Origin: JAVBTT01 sp031556035
GTDB lineage: Bacteria > Bacillota > Clostridia > Oscillospirales > UBA929
Length of the DNA stretch: 56,426 bases
Direction: 5' to 3'
Assembly: GCA_031556035.1 (NCBI GenBank)
Contig: JAVBTT010000007.1
Location: 1 to 56,426, forward strand
This document shows, piece by piece, positions 24,069-34,170 of the stretch. Positions within the stretch are counted from its first letter, which is position 1, and each line of letters begins with the position of its first letter. The notes under the pieces were generated by a model that saw only the letters and a list, made by a program, of their open reading frames with translations, made no database searches and had not been told where the DNA came from. The position numbers and the translations under genes are program-made.

Positions 24069-25124
24069 CTATCTGTACTTTTCCGACTGCTCATAAAACT
24101 GCTTCTGGAACTTGCCGATCGTTTTTTCGCGCTGCTTGGCCATACGGATATGCTGAAGGTTGTCCTTTCTGTCGAGATGGCGCAGCTCACGCTGAAGGCG
24201 GAGGTAGCGCTCAAACCTGCCTGGATCGAGGATGCCGCTCTCAATTGCCGACTGTACGGCGCAGCCGGGCTCTCCGCTGTGGGAGCAGTCGGAAAAGCGG
24301 CAGCGCATTGCCTCGATATCCGAGAAGGTCTCGCCCAGGCCCTCGGCATTGTCCAGCATGCCGACGGTGCGCATGCCAGGGGTGTCTATAAGCATTGAGC
24401 CATCAGTCAGTATTATCAGCTCACGGTGGGTTGTGGTGTGACGGCCCCGGGAATCATCCTCGCGTATGCCGCTCACCCTCATGCGCTCCTCTCCGAGCAG
24501 CGCGTTTACGATTGAGGATTTCCCGGCCCCGGAGGTGCCCAGCAGAACCATGGTCTGCCCGGGCTTTAAAACTGATTTGAATATATCCATGCCCAGCCCG
24601 GTAAGCGAGCTGACAGCCGACACTAGGACGCCCGGGCAGGCGCGCTCAGCCTGCCGGATAAGGGGTTCAGGGTCGCCGCAGAGGTCGGCTTTTGTCAGCA
24701 GTATCATCGGGATCCCGCCGCTCTGCCAGGCCAGGGCGAGAAAGCGCTCAATGCGAGGAATGTTGAAGTCGTGGTTCAGCGACGTGCAGACACAGACGAG
24801 GTCAAAATTCGCCGCGACCGCTTGTTCAAGCTCCGGGCCGTCGTTGACCGAGGGATTTTTGCGGGAGAAAAAGGATTTGCGCTCCAGCAGCGCGTGAATC
24901 ACCGCAAGCCTGCCGTCCGCGATATCCACAGCAACCCAGTCCCCAACCGCGGGATACGAAAAGGCGTTCATAAACGCTGAGCCCTTGAGCTTGCCGTCGC
25001 GCTCTCCCTCGGGCGTCGCCAGACGGCAGAGCTCGCGGTGGACTGAAATCACGCGGGCAGGGGACAGGGAGGGATATTTCCGCATCTGGTTTTGGAAATG
25101 TGGCGTATAGCCATATTGTGTCAA
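24069..25124 (-). CDS. rsgA: Ribosome small-subunit-dependent GTPase RsgA
   Basis: RsgA is a circularly permuted GTPase that checks late maturation of the 30S subunit. An OB-fold N-terminal region contains YPAVGDWVAVD. The G motifs follow in permuted order: G4 LLTKAD, G5 SAVSS, G1 GTSGAGKSS, G2 in RGRHTTTH and G3 DTPG. The C-terminal zinc knuckle has CRFSDCSHSGEPGC. I place the start at TTG 25124, ten bases after GGAGG, because family homology begins at TQYGYTPHF. ATG 25163 (MPLLQKTTGG...) is the alternative. Upstream lie a terminator-like hairpin, a 17-codon ORF and a strong promoter, which suggests attenuation. Confidence 0.93.
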   Translation of the reverse strand: MTQYGYTPHFQNQMRKYPSLSPARVISVHRELCRLATPEGERDGKLKGSAFMNAFSYPAVGDWVAVDIADGRLAVIHALLERKSFFSRKNPSVNDGPELEQAVAANFDLVCVCTSLNHDFNIPRIERFLALAWQSGGIPMILLTKADLCGDPEPLIRQAERACPGVLVSAVSSLTGLGMDIFKSVLKPGQTMVLLGTSGAGKSSIVNALLGEERMRVSGIREDDSRGRHTTTHRELIILTDGSMLIDTPGMRTVGMLDNAEGLGETFSDIEAMRCRFSDCSHSGEPGCAVQSAIESGILDPGRFERYLRLQRELRHLDRKDNLQHIRMAKQREKTIGKFQKQFYEQSEKYR

Positions 25125-25225
25125 GGTGTTGATACCTCCGGTTGTTTTTTGTAGTAAGGGCATTGCTGTTCCTGGGATTTTGGGAAATTCGCCCGGCGGA
25201 GCTCTTTTGCTTCTATTTTTGGGCG

Positions 25226-25268
25226 CAAAAATCCCGCAGCGGAAAACCTGTCGGTTTCCGGCTGCGGG
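25226..25268 (-). terminator. Terminator-like hairpin in the rsgA leader (possible attenuator)
   Basis: On the minus strand, CCCGCAGC..GGAAACC pairs with GGTTTTCC..GCTGCGGG (one small bulge) and is followed by ATTTTTG. It sits between the rsgA promoter and its start codon, after a 17-codon ORF. Confidence 0.75.
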
Positions 25269-25288
25269 AAAAAACCCGGATTCCGACT

Positions 25289-25342
25289 TTAACTGAAAAC
25301 AGCAGCCACGGATGCCCGCGACACAGCAACAATGTAGTTCAT
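25289..25342 (-). CDS. Possible 17-residue leader peptide upstream of rsgA
   Basis: ATG 25342 follows AGGGGG by eight bases, and the frame MNYIVAVSRASVAAVFS ends at TAA 25289. It starts about 36 bases after the predicted transcription start and stops about 20 bases before the hairpin at 25226-25268. The position is that of a regulatory leader ORF whose translation could alter hairpin formation. The peptide is not recognised and translation is unproven. Confidence 0.4.
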   Translation of the reverse strand: MNYIVAVSRASVAAVFS

Positions 25343-25384
25343 TTGGACATCCCCCTTTCAAATAATCTGTCAGATACCAATCTT

Positions 25385-25413
25385 AATATAGTGTGAATAC
25401 GTGACTTTGTCAA
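25385..25413 (-). promoter_or_regulatory. Predicted strong sigma-A promoter of rsgA
   Basis: On the minus strand, a perfect TTGACA (25413-25408), 17 bases, then TATATT (25390-25385). It is divergent from the str operon promoter about 70 bases away. Confidence 0.75.
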
Positions 25414-25483
25414 TACAGGAGAGTTCATTCTTCAATTTTATTGTTCTTTTCCTCTGTTTGTGGACTAAAGTGGTGGCAAATGC

Positions 25484-25512
25484 TTGACACCGGGCGAGAG
25501 CAGTGGTATAAT
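25484..25512 (+). promoter_or_regulatory. Consensus sigma-A promoter of the str operon
   Basis: Perfect TTGACA (25484-25489), 17-base spacer and perfect TATAAT (25507-25512). It precedes the L7Ae-like gene and the ribosomal/translation factor genes. Confidence 0.85.
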
Positions 25513-25535
25513 TCCCGTTCGTGGGAGTGATTATA

Positions 25536-25778
25536 TTGCTTGACACACTTAAAGCAGCCAATAAACTGGTTGGGCTGAAGCAATCTCACAGGGCGCTCAG
25601 AGACGGACGCGTCACACGCGCCTTTCTTGCGGAGGACGCTGAGGAGAAAATAGCCCGGCCGTTTGTCGAGGCTTGCGCCTTTGGAAAGGTTGAGCTGATT
25701 AGGGTCGAATCCATGGCTTTGCTGGGTGAGGCCTGCGGGCTGGACGTAGGAGCGGCTGTGGCCGTGATACTGAAATAG
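25536..25778 (+). CDS. L7Ae/YbxF-like K-turn RNA-binding protein
   Basis: The 80-aa protein of the L7Ae/L30e/S12e family shows LKAANKLVGLKQSHRALRDG and AFLAEDAEEKIARPFVEACA. In Firmicutes these small proteins, such as YbxF, bind K-turn RNA and lie at the head of the str operon, as here. I chose TTG 25536, which follows GGGAGTGA; a GTG at 25521 would leave almost no leader after the promoter. The length is typical. Co-transcribed with rpsL downstream. Confidence 0.85.
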   Translation: MLDTLKAANKLVGLKQSHRALRDGRVTRAFLAEDAEEKIARPFVEACAFGKVELIRVESMALLGEACGLDVGAAVAVILK

Positions 25779-25850
25779 CCCCAAAACTGCTTTTGAATAC
25801 GCTTTCAGCGTTTTTGAAAGAATATAGACAAATGTGAAAGGAGGAAAACT

Positions 25851-26282
25851 ATGCCCACATTTAACCAGCTGGTCAAACATGGACGCGAGAAGGTGACCTA
25901 CAAATCCAAAGCCCCGGCGCTTCAAAAGGGACTTAACACACTGAAAAAGGCCATGACGGACGTCAACAGCCCGCAAAAACGCGGCGTCTGCACGGCAGTG
26001 CGTACCGAAACCCCTAAGAAGCCGAACTCCGCGCTTCGAAAGATCGCCCGTGTGCGTCTGTCCAACGGCATGGAGGGTTCAGCCTATATCCCCGGGGTCG
26101 GGCACAACCTTCAGGAGCACAGCGTGGTCATGATCCGCGGCGGCCGCGTCAAGGACGTCCCCGGCGTGCGCTACCATATCATCAGAGGCACGCTGGACAC
26201 GCAGGGAGTCAACGGGCGCAAGCAGGGACGCAGCAAGTACGGCGCCAAGCGTCCGAAAGCCGGAGCGGTCAAGAAAAAGTAA
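25851..26282 (+). CDS. rpsL: Ribosomal protein S12
   Basis: The 143-aa S12 of the decoding centre contains the conserved TPKKPNSALRKIARVRL, with the Lys whose substitution gives streptomycin resistance present in wild-type form, and the methylthiolation-site region IPGVGHNLQEHS. AAAGGAGG lies ahead of the ATG. The C-terminus is basic, as usual. Confidence 0.98.
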   Translation: MPTFNQLVKHGREKVTYKSKAPALQKGLNTLKKAMTDVNSPQKRGVCTAVRTETPKKPNSALRKIARVRLSNGMEGSAYIPGVGHNLQEHSVVMIRGGRVKDVPGVRYHIIRGTLDTQGVNGRKQGRSKYGAKRPKAGAVKKK

Positions 26283-26400
26283 TTGGCAATTGACAGTGGA
26301 CGATTGACAATTATATCGCAAAAAACATCCACGGCCCGAGAATGTCGAACCATTGTCAATTATCAATTGTCAATTGTCAATTGACGACTCGGGCACAGAC
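26283..26400. repeat. AT-rich inverted and heptamer tandem repeats in the rpsL-rpsG spacer
   Basis: Four consecutive heptamers, ATTGTCA with one variant ATTATCA, lie at 26352-26379 and run into ATTGACG. The left side carries complementary TTGACA-containing repeats, and GCCCGAG/CTCGGGC form another pair. The whole can fold into an extended hairpin and resembles a small insertion in a normally short operon spacer. Confidence 0.6.
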
Positions 26401-26456
26401 GGAAGTGGCACGCTTTCGAGTACCTATGAAATCAGTTTGTGAAGGAGGGAAGCGAA

Positions 26457-26927
26457 GTGCCCAGAAGAGGATTTGTACCCAAACGCGATATCTTGCCTGA
26501 CCCGATGTACAATTCCAAGCTTGTTTCCAAGCTTATAAACGGAATTATGTACGACGGCAAGAAGGGCGTTGCTCAAAAGGTTGTTTACGGAGCTTTCGAC
26601 ATTGTAAAGGAAAAGACCGGAAAAGAACCCTTGGACGCTTTTAATCAGGCTATGGAGAACATCATGCCCTCATTGGAGGTCAAGGCCCGCCGCGTAGGCG
26701 GCTCGACTTATCAGGTGCCGATTGAGGTCCGTCCCGAGCGCAGGCTTACGCTTGGGCTGCGCTGGCTAATCGGCAACTCCCGCAAGCGCGGCGAGAAGAC
26801 GATGCGCGAGCGGCTGGCCGGCGAGCTCATGGACGCGGTCAACAACACCGGAAACTCGGTTAAGAAGCGCGAGGATACGCATAAGATGGCCGAGGCCAAC
26901 AGGGCGTTCGCGCATTACAGGTGGTAA
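26457..26927 (+). CDS. rpsG: Ribosomal protein S7
   Basis: The 156-aa S7 organises the 3' major domain of 16S rRNA. GTG 26457 gives the canonical start PRRGFVPKRDILPDP and the standard length; AAGGAGGG is eight bases upstream. VGGSTYQVPIEVRPERRLTL and the terminal EANRAFAHYRW are hallmarks. It follows rpsL with an enlarged spacer. Confidence 0.98.
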   Translation: MPRRGFVPKRDILPDPMYNSKLVSKLINGIMYDGKKGVAQKVVYGAFDIVKEKTGKEPLDAFNQAMENIMPSLEVKARRVGGSTYQVPIEVRPERRLTLGLRWLIGNSRKRGEKTMRERLAGELMDAVNNTGNSVKKREDTHKMAEANRAFAHYRW

Positions 26928-26934
26928 ACACCTG

Positions 26935-27042
26935 AAATTAACAATTGGCATTTAACAATGTACAATGAAGGTATAGCCTTCGGCGGCTGTTAATGTGTCC
27001 GCGAGGGCGGCCCGGTTAATTGTTAATCATTATTGTTAATTT
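26935..27042. repeat. AT-rich inverted repeat in the rpsG-fusA spacer
   Basis: TTAACAATTGGCATTTAACA on the left faces AATTGTTAATCATTATTGTT on the right, with a GC-rich core between (CCGCGAGGGCGGCCCGG). It is similar in design to the repeat in the previous spacer and ends just before the fusA ribosome binding site. Confidence 0.55.
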
Positions 27043-27058
27043 AAGAAGGAGCAATATC

Positions 27059-29137
<2,079 letters not shown>

Positions 29138-29157
29138 AACACGCTGAAAAATTGTAC

Positions 29158-29186
29158 TTGCTTTTTTGTTCGAAGTCATATAGAAT
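29158..29186 (+). promoter_or_regulatory. Possible internal promoter before tuf
   Basis: TTGCTT (29158-29163), 17 bases, TAGAAT (29181-29186) lie in the fusA-tuf spacer. Extra tuf promoters are common, but these hexamers are only moderate matches. Confidence 0.35.
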
Positions 29187-29233
29187 GAACGCGATATTTT
29201 CATAATTGGAATCAAAAGGAGGATAAATAAATC

Positions 29234-30436
<1,203 letters not shown>

Positions 30437-30449
30437 GTAAAGCATTCCG

Positions 30450-30504
30450 GGAGCGTCCAATATCTATCCGCGGGAAAGCCCCGCGGTGGTTGGACGCTCC
30501 TTTT
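30450..30504 (+). terminator. Terminator of the str operon
   Basis: GGAGCGTCCAA pairs with TTGGACGCTCC around an inner CCGCGG-containing hairpin, followed by TTTT. Confidence 0.9.
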
Positions 30505-30524
30505 GATTGCCGGGGGAATTAGAC

Positions 30525-31367
30525 ATGGATTTTATGGCGTCCGCAAAAACAAGACTTGTCTTCTTCCTATCCTGCGCTGCAGCGCTGCTTTTAGCACTCG
30601 CTTTGTCGGCAGGGCTTGCATCTTGGTTCAACTTCCCCATCATTTTAACCGCAATTGTTTTTTTTGTTTTTGTCCTGCTTTGCTTGTTCAATATTGTAGA
30701 AATATGCAATAACATGGCAAGAAAAGAGCCCGAAAAACTCCTGATTAAGATCCTGAATACTCTTGATCCGGATAAGTATGTACCAAAGCTGGAAAAACTG
30801 GCGTCCTTTCTCTATTCAAACACAGGGTATACCATACTGGCTCTGTTGGCGCTGGCTGAGTGTTTGGATAAAAAAGGGCGGCCGTGCGAGGCTCGCGAAA
30901 AGCTGGATTTTGCGCTGAACCTCACGGAAAGGCTGTATGGAAACCCGCATGCAGTAGCCTATTACTCATGCCTTCTGAATATATTCATGTGCAGTCTGAT
31001 GAGAAGGCATAAAGAGCTTGAGAACGCCGGACAAAGGTATCGCGAAGCCAGACAGTGCTATGAAAAAATGTCGCCCGCTTTCAAGGATTCTATGTACAGG
31101 TCTATCATGAACGAATACATACACCTGAGCTTTGAAAACGGGGAAATGCCCGTAGAAGAGTACAGGAGGTATCTTATTGAACAGTTGCAAAGTGCCGGAT
31201 CGCCTTATCAGCAGGTTTCGATAAAGACCAGGCTTGCTGAGCTATATTTTAATGCGGGTGACTTTGGCGAAGCCGTCGAATACTGCAAATACGTGCTCGA
31301 ACACGGGAAAAAACTCTATCACTTTGAAATGGCGCAAAAGATGCTTGATTCCATTCAAAAAGCATGA
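30525..31367 (+). CDS. Two-helix membrane protein with TPR-like cytosolic region, function unknown
   Basis: The protein is 280 aa from ATG 30525, which follows GGGGGAA. Two hydrophobic helices (FFLSCAAALLLALALSAGLA and IILTAIVFFVFVLLCLFNIV) are followed by about 200 residues of alternating amphipathic helices. Blocks such as LALAECLDKKGRPCEAREKL and RLAELYFNAGDFGEAVEYCK have TPR spacing. It may act as a membrane scaffold. The ribU promoter overlaps its 3' end. No orthologue is recognised. Confidence 0.72.
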   Translation: MDFMASAKTRLVFFLSCAAALLLALALSAGLASWFNFPIILTAIVFFVFVLLCLFNIVEICNNMARKEPEKLLIKILNTLDPDKYVPKLEKLASFLYSNTGYTILALLALAECLDKKGRPCEAREKLDFALNLTERLYGNPHAVAYYSCLLNIFMCSLMRRHKELENAGQRYREARQCYEKMSPAFKDSMYRSIMNEYIHLSFENGEMPVEEYRRYLIEQLQSAGSPYQQVSIKTRLAELYFNAGDFGEAVEYCKYVLEHGKKLYHFEMAQKMLDSIQKA

Positions 31368-31373
31368 TATGAT
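31345..31373 (+). promoter_or_regulatory. Predicted sigma-A promoter of the FMN riboswitch-ribU unit
   Basis: TTGATT (31345-31350), 17 bases, TATGAT (31368-31373). It lies inside the 3' end of the preceding gene and places the start about 15 bases before the aptamer. Confidence 0.65.
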
Positions 31374-31393
31374 ATTTTCAAATTCTATACGGA

Positions 31394-31522
31394 TGTCTTT
31401 GGGGCGGGGTGAGACTCCCCACCGGCGGTAACGCGGCTGAAAACAGCCGACAAGCCCGCGAGCTTTACAGCTGAGTCCGGTATATTCCGGCGCCGACGGT
31501 CACAGTCCGGATGAGAGAAGGC
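31394..31522 (+). promoter_or_regulatory. FMN riboswitch (RFN element)
   Basis: The conserved core is obvious: GGGGCGGGGTGAGACTCCCC then ACCGGCGGTAA, a variable GCGGCTGAAAACAGCCG arm, AGCCCGCGAGC, GAGTCCGG..CCGACGGTCACAGTCC, and the closing GGATGAGAGAAGG. Binding of FMN would favour the terminator at 31544 and stop ribU expression. Confidence 0.97.
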
Positions 31523-31543
31523 AGGCCGCGTCAGCGGCTATTC

Positions 31544-31571
31544 GCCCCGCTCAAGCGGGGCTTTTGTTTTT
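31544..31571 (+). terminator. Riboswitch expression-platform terminator
   Basis: GCCCCGC/GCGGGGC around a four-base loop, followed by TTTTGTTTTT, between the FMN aptamer and ribU. Confidence 0.92.
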
Positions 31572-31599
31572 GGGATATCCGTGAAAGGAGTCGCATATC

Positions 31600-32199
31600 A
31601 TGGAAAAAAGTGCAAGGCGCAGAATCGGACTTATAAGGCAGATTACTACACTGGCCCTTTTCAGCGCGATATCCACGGTACTTATGTATCTTGAGTTTGG
31701 AATCCCCATATTTCCGCCATTTTTAAGGTTTGACTTTTCAGACCTGCCCGCGCTGCTGGCAGCGTTTCTGTTCGGGCCGCTCCAGGGCATTGCCGTGGCG
31801 CTTGTCAAAAACGCTATTCACATGCTGGTGAGCTGGTCCGGCGGGGTGGGGGAGCTTGCCAACTTTATTGTAAGCGCCTCATTGGCGGGTGTTGCAGGAT
31901 GGGTCTACAGCTTTCGAAGAACCAGGGGGGGCGCGCTGCTGGGGATGGCGTTTGGCACTCTGGCGATGGCTGTGGCCGGAGCGCTTGCAAATTATTTCAT
32001 CACTCTGCCGTTTTATGTAAATGTTATTCAAATGAGTATGGATGACATAGTGGCGATGTGTGCCCAGCTTATCCCTGCGATTAAAACTAAGCTGGATGTT
32101 GTACTGCTGGGAATAACCCCGTTTAATCTCTTTAAGGGAATAGTCGTCAGCGCTTTGACATTTGTTCTGTACAAGAGGATTGGAAGACTGGTAAGGTAG
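31600..32199 (+). CDS. ribU: Riboflavin ECF transporter substrate-binding subunit RibU
   Basis: The 199-aa S-component has about six helices, an N-terminal region with ALFSAISTVLMYLEFGIPIF and the RibU-like FLRFDFSDLPALLAAFLFGP. RibU binds riboflavin and works with the shared EcfA/A'/T energising module, which is not in this window. The upstream FMN riboswitch confirms the substrate. AAAGGAG precedes the ATG. Confidence 0.95.
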   Translation: MEKSARRRIGLIRQITTLALFSAISTVLMYLEFGIPIFPPFLRFDFSDLPALLAAFLFGPLQGIAVALVKNAIHMLVSWSGGVGELANFIVSASLAGVAGWVYSFRRTRGGALLGMAFGTLAMAVAGALANYFITLPFYVNVIQMSMDDIVAMCAQLIPAIKTKLDVVLLGITPFNLFKGIVVSALTFVLYKRIGRLVR

Positions 32200-32215
32200 A
32201 TAGCTTACAGAAGTT

Positions 32216-32248
32216 AAAGACACGGCGTCACAGGCGTCGTGTCTTTAT
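32216..32248 (+). terminator. Terminator of ribU
   Basis: AAAGACACGGCGTC pairs with GCGTCGTGTCTTT (one mismatch) around ACAG, followed by TATT. Confidence 0.75.
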
Positions 32249-32307
32249 TGTCCCACCCTATTCCTCTGAAATCAATCCGGATGAGTATGAAGAACTCTGA
32301 ATAGCAA

Positions 32308-32336
32308 TTGACACCGTGCAGTCATATTGGTATACT
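32308..32336 (+). promoter_or_regulatory. Predicted sigma-A promoter of ilvA
   Basis: Perfect TTGACA (32308-32313), 17 bases, TATACT (32331-32336). The palindromic element at 32381 would lie within the transcribed leader. Confidence 0.65.
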
Positions 32337-32380
32337 TTCCAATAAGCGAAGCAACAATATGATGCTGAGAATCCCTAATG

Positions 32381-32484
32381 ATACTAATCCCATGTTTGAA
32401 ACCTTCCGTTCGGAAATTTGCAAAAGCTTGCCACTGCAAGCTTCTGCAAATTAAAACCGTCAGGTTTTAAACAGGTATTAGTAT
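32381..32484 (+). repeat. Palindromic interspersed element, family 2, complete copy
   Basis: The 104-bp element is bounded by ATACTAATCCC and GGTATTAGTAT. Its termini include GTTTGAAACCTTCCG facing CGTCAGGTTTTAAAC, and the centre holds a GCTTGCC/GCAAGC hairpin. Its last two bases form the first two bases of the ilvA ATG (32483-32485). A half copy lies at 23236-23271 and a diverged one at 34099-34166. Confidence 0.75.
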
Positions 32485-33724
32485 GAATCCTATGGAAAAG
32501 TGGTGTTTAAAATTGCCTTTGATTGTAGACTTGTCGCTCATTGAAGAGGCAGCGCGTGTTATTACCCCGATCTGCCGCAAAACGGAGATAATTCCCGCTA
32601 TTTTTTCCGGTTCACACCCGTCTTTTTATATCAAGCCGGAAAATCTCCAGATGACAGGCTCGTTTAAAATGCGCGGAGCATTTTACGCGATGAGCAAGCT
32701 GGACGCGGGCTCACGAGAGCGGGGAGTTTTGGCCGCATCTGCCGGGAATCACGCGCAGGGCGTGGCCATGGCGGCGCGCGAGATGGGGATACCATGCACG
32801 ATAGTCATGCCGCGCACCGCCCCTCTGTCCAAGGTTACAGCCACAAAAAACTACGGCGCGGAGGTTATCCTTCAGGGGGATACCTACAACGACGCCTATC
32901 TGTACGCTCTATCGATTCAAAGCGAGCGCAACCTCGTATACCTGCACCCGTTCAACAATGTGGATGTGATAGCGGGGCAGGGTACGATAGGCCTTGAGAT
33001 ACTTGAATCCATGCCGGACGTGCAAAATGTGGTCGTCCCGGTCGGAGGGGGCGGTCTGGCCGCCGGAATAGCGGTGGCGATAAAGGAGAAAAGGCCCTCC
33101 TGCCGCGTTTTCGGGGTGCAGGCGGAAAAAGCGGCTTCCATGTTCGCGTCCTTGCAAAACGGCCAGATAACAACCCTCCAGTCTGTGGCTACGATCGCGG
33201 ACGGCATTGCCGTATCCGCGCCGGGCGACCTCACCTTTGACCTCTGTGCGCGTTACCTTGACGGCATTTTCACGGTGAGCGAGGAAGAGATATCTGGCGC
33301 GATATTGACCATGCTTGAACGCATGAAGCTGGTTTCGGAGGGGGCGGGGGCTGCGGCGGTGGCCTCGTTGCTTTTCGGCAGGCTGACGCTGCCGGGGCAC
33401 AAGACGGTTGCGGTAGTATCCGGCGGAAATATTGATGTCAATCTGCTGTCCCGCATAATTGACATCGGTCTAAAAAAGACCGGGCGCAAGGTGGTGATGC
33501 TGACCGAGATAGTCGACAAGCCTGGGATGCTTGGAAAGCTTTTGAACGCGGTCGCGCTGACAGGGGCAAATCTGGTTTCGGCGCATCACGACCGGATAGC
33601 GCACAATGTGCAGCTTGGGCACTGTGTTGTTGAGCTTACGCTTGAGACGTTCTCGGCGGAGCATATTGACAGCATATGCAAAGAGCTGACGGGGCTCGGC
33701 TACAGTATAAACCTGGTGAATTGA
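32483..33724 (+). CDS. ilvA: Threonine ammonia-lyase with C-terminal ACT domain
   Basis: The 413-aa PLP enzyme deaminates threonine to 2-oxobutanoate for isoleucine synthesis or catabolism. The PLP lysine lies in TGSFKMRGAF, with AASAGNHAQGVA and the phosphate-binding GGGGLAAG loop. An ACT-like domain (KVVMLTEIVDKPGMLGKLLN) at the C-terminus suggests allosteric control. The start is uncertain: ATG 32483 uses the last bases of the palindromic element and its AGGT as a weak ribosome binding site, while ATG 32492 lacks one. Homology begins near LSLIEEAARVI, so the original 5' end may have been altered by the insertion. Confidence 0.93.
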   Translation: MNPMEKWCLKLPLIVDLSLIEEAARVITPICRKTEIIPAIFSGSHPSFYIKPENLQMTGSFKMRGAFYAMSKLDAGSRERGVLAASAGNHAQGVAMAAREMGIPCTIVMPRTAPLSKVTATKNYGAEVILQGDTYNDAYLYALSIQSERNLVYLHPFNNVDVIAGQGTIGLEILESMPDVQNVVVPVGGGGLAAGIAVAIKEKRPSCRVFGVQAEKAASMFASLQNGQITTLQSVATIADGIAVSAPGDLTFDLCARYLDGIFTVSEEEISGAILTMLERMKLVSEGAGAAAVASLLFGRLTLPGHKTVAVVSGGNIDVNLLSRIIDIGLKKTGRKVVMLTEIVDKPGMLGKLLNAVALTGANLVSAHHDRIAHNVQLGHCVVELTLETFSAEHIDSICKELTGLGYSINLVN

Positions 33725-34054
33725 CCTGTCGGCTTATCTTTCAATATTTCTTCGCCTTCTGTATCAACCTCCAAAAACCGTTCACATTTAATTAGTTAAT
33801 TCTTAATATTTTTAACAAGACTTATTCACATTTGAATGGTAAGATTGTAAATGTCAGGAGGGCGGGGCCGGAAGGCGCCGAACTGCCGACAATATTGCTC
33901 CGGTTCGGGCGGATTATTTGAAAAACCGCCGGGGGAGAAGCAGCCGGGGTGGTAAAACTCAATTTAATCATCGCCCCGGCACCGAACCGTGACAGGTCGG
34001 CGGGAATTATCCCGGGGGTGGTGGCAAGGCGCCGCACAATCAAGCGGAATTTAC
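33725..34054. other. Non-coding spacer between convergent ilvA and amylopullulanase genes
   Basis: The first 110 bases are AT-rich. They are followed by a GC-rich block at about 33850-34040 with short open frames on both strands that are proline- and glycine-biased, lack ribosome binding sites and match nothing. I see no supported gene here. Confidence 0.5.
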
Positions 34055-34083
34055 AAGGCCCAAGGGTAGCTCCCTTGGGCCTT
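34055..34083. terminator. 12-bp hairpin between convergent genes
   Basis: AAGGCCCAAGGG pairs perfectly with CCCTTGGGCCTT around TAGCT. T runs are weak on both strands. It could serve either the minus-strand amylopullulanase gene or ilvA. Confidence 0.55.
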
Positions 34084-34098
34084 GACAATTGTCATCAG

Positions 34099-34166
34099 TC
34101 TGATATGCAGAAGCTTGCCGTGGCAAGCTTCTGCATATTAATATGAACAGGTTTCAAACGGGGATT
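34099..34166 (-). repeat. Palindromic interspersed element, family 2, diverged copy
   Basis: It holds a perfect 15-bp hairpin, ATGCAGAAGCTTGCC / GGCAAGCTTCTGCAT (34105-34136), and a GTTTGAAACCTGTT terminus resembling the element at 32381. It starts only five bases after the stop codon of the amylopullulanase gene and probably doubles as its terminator. Confidence 0.55.
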
Positions 34167-34170
34167 GGGA

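Noticed and set aside
26352..26386. CRISPR-like array
   Set aside because: The repeats are contiguous heptamers without spacers, and no cas gene is present; no CRISPR array was seen anywhere in the window.
33822..34146. Overlapping short frames on both strands between ilvA and the amylopullulanase gene
   Set aside because: They are proline/serine-rich, lack start signals and show no domain; the GC-rich composition alone explains them.
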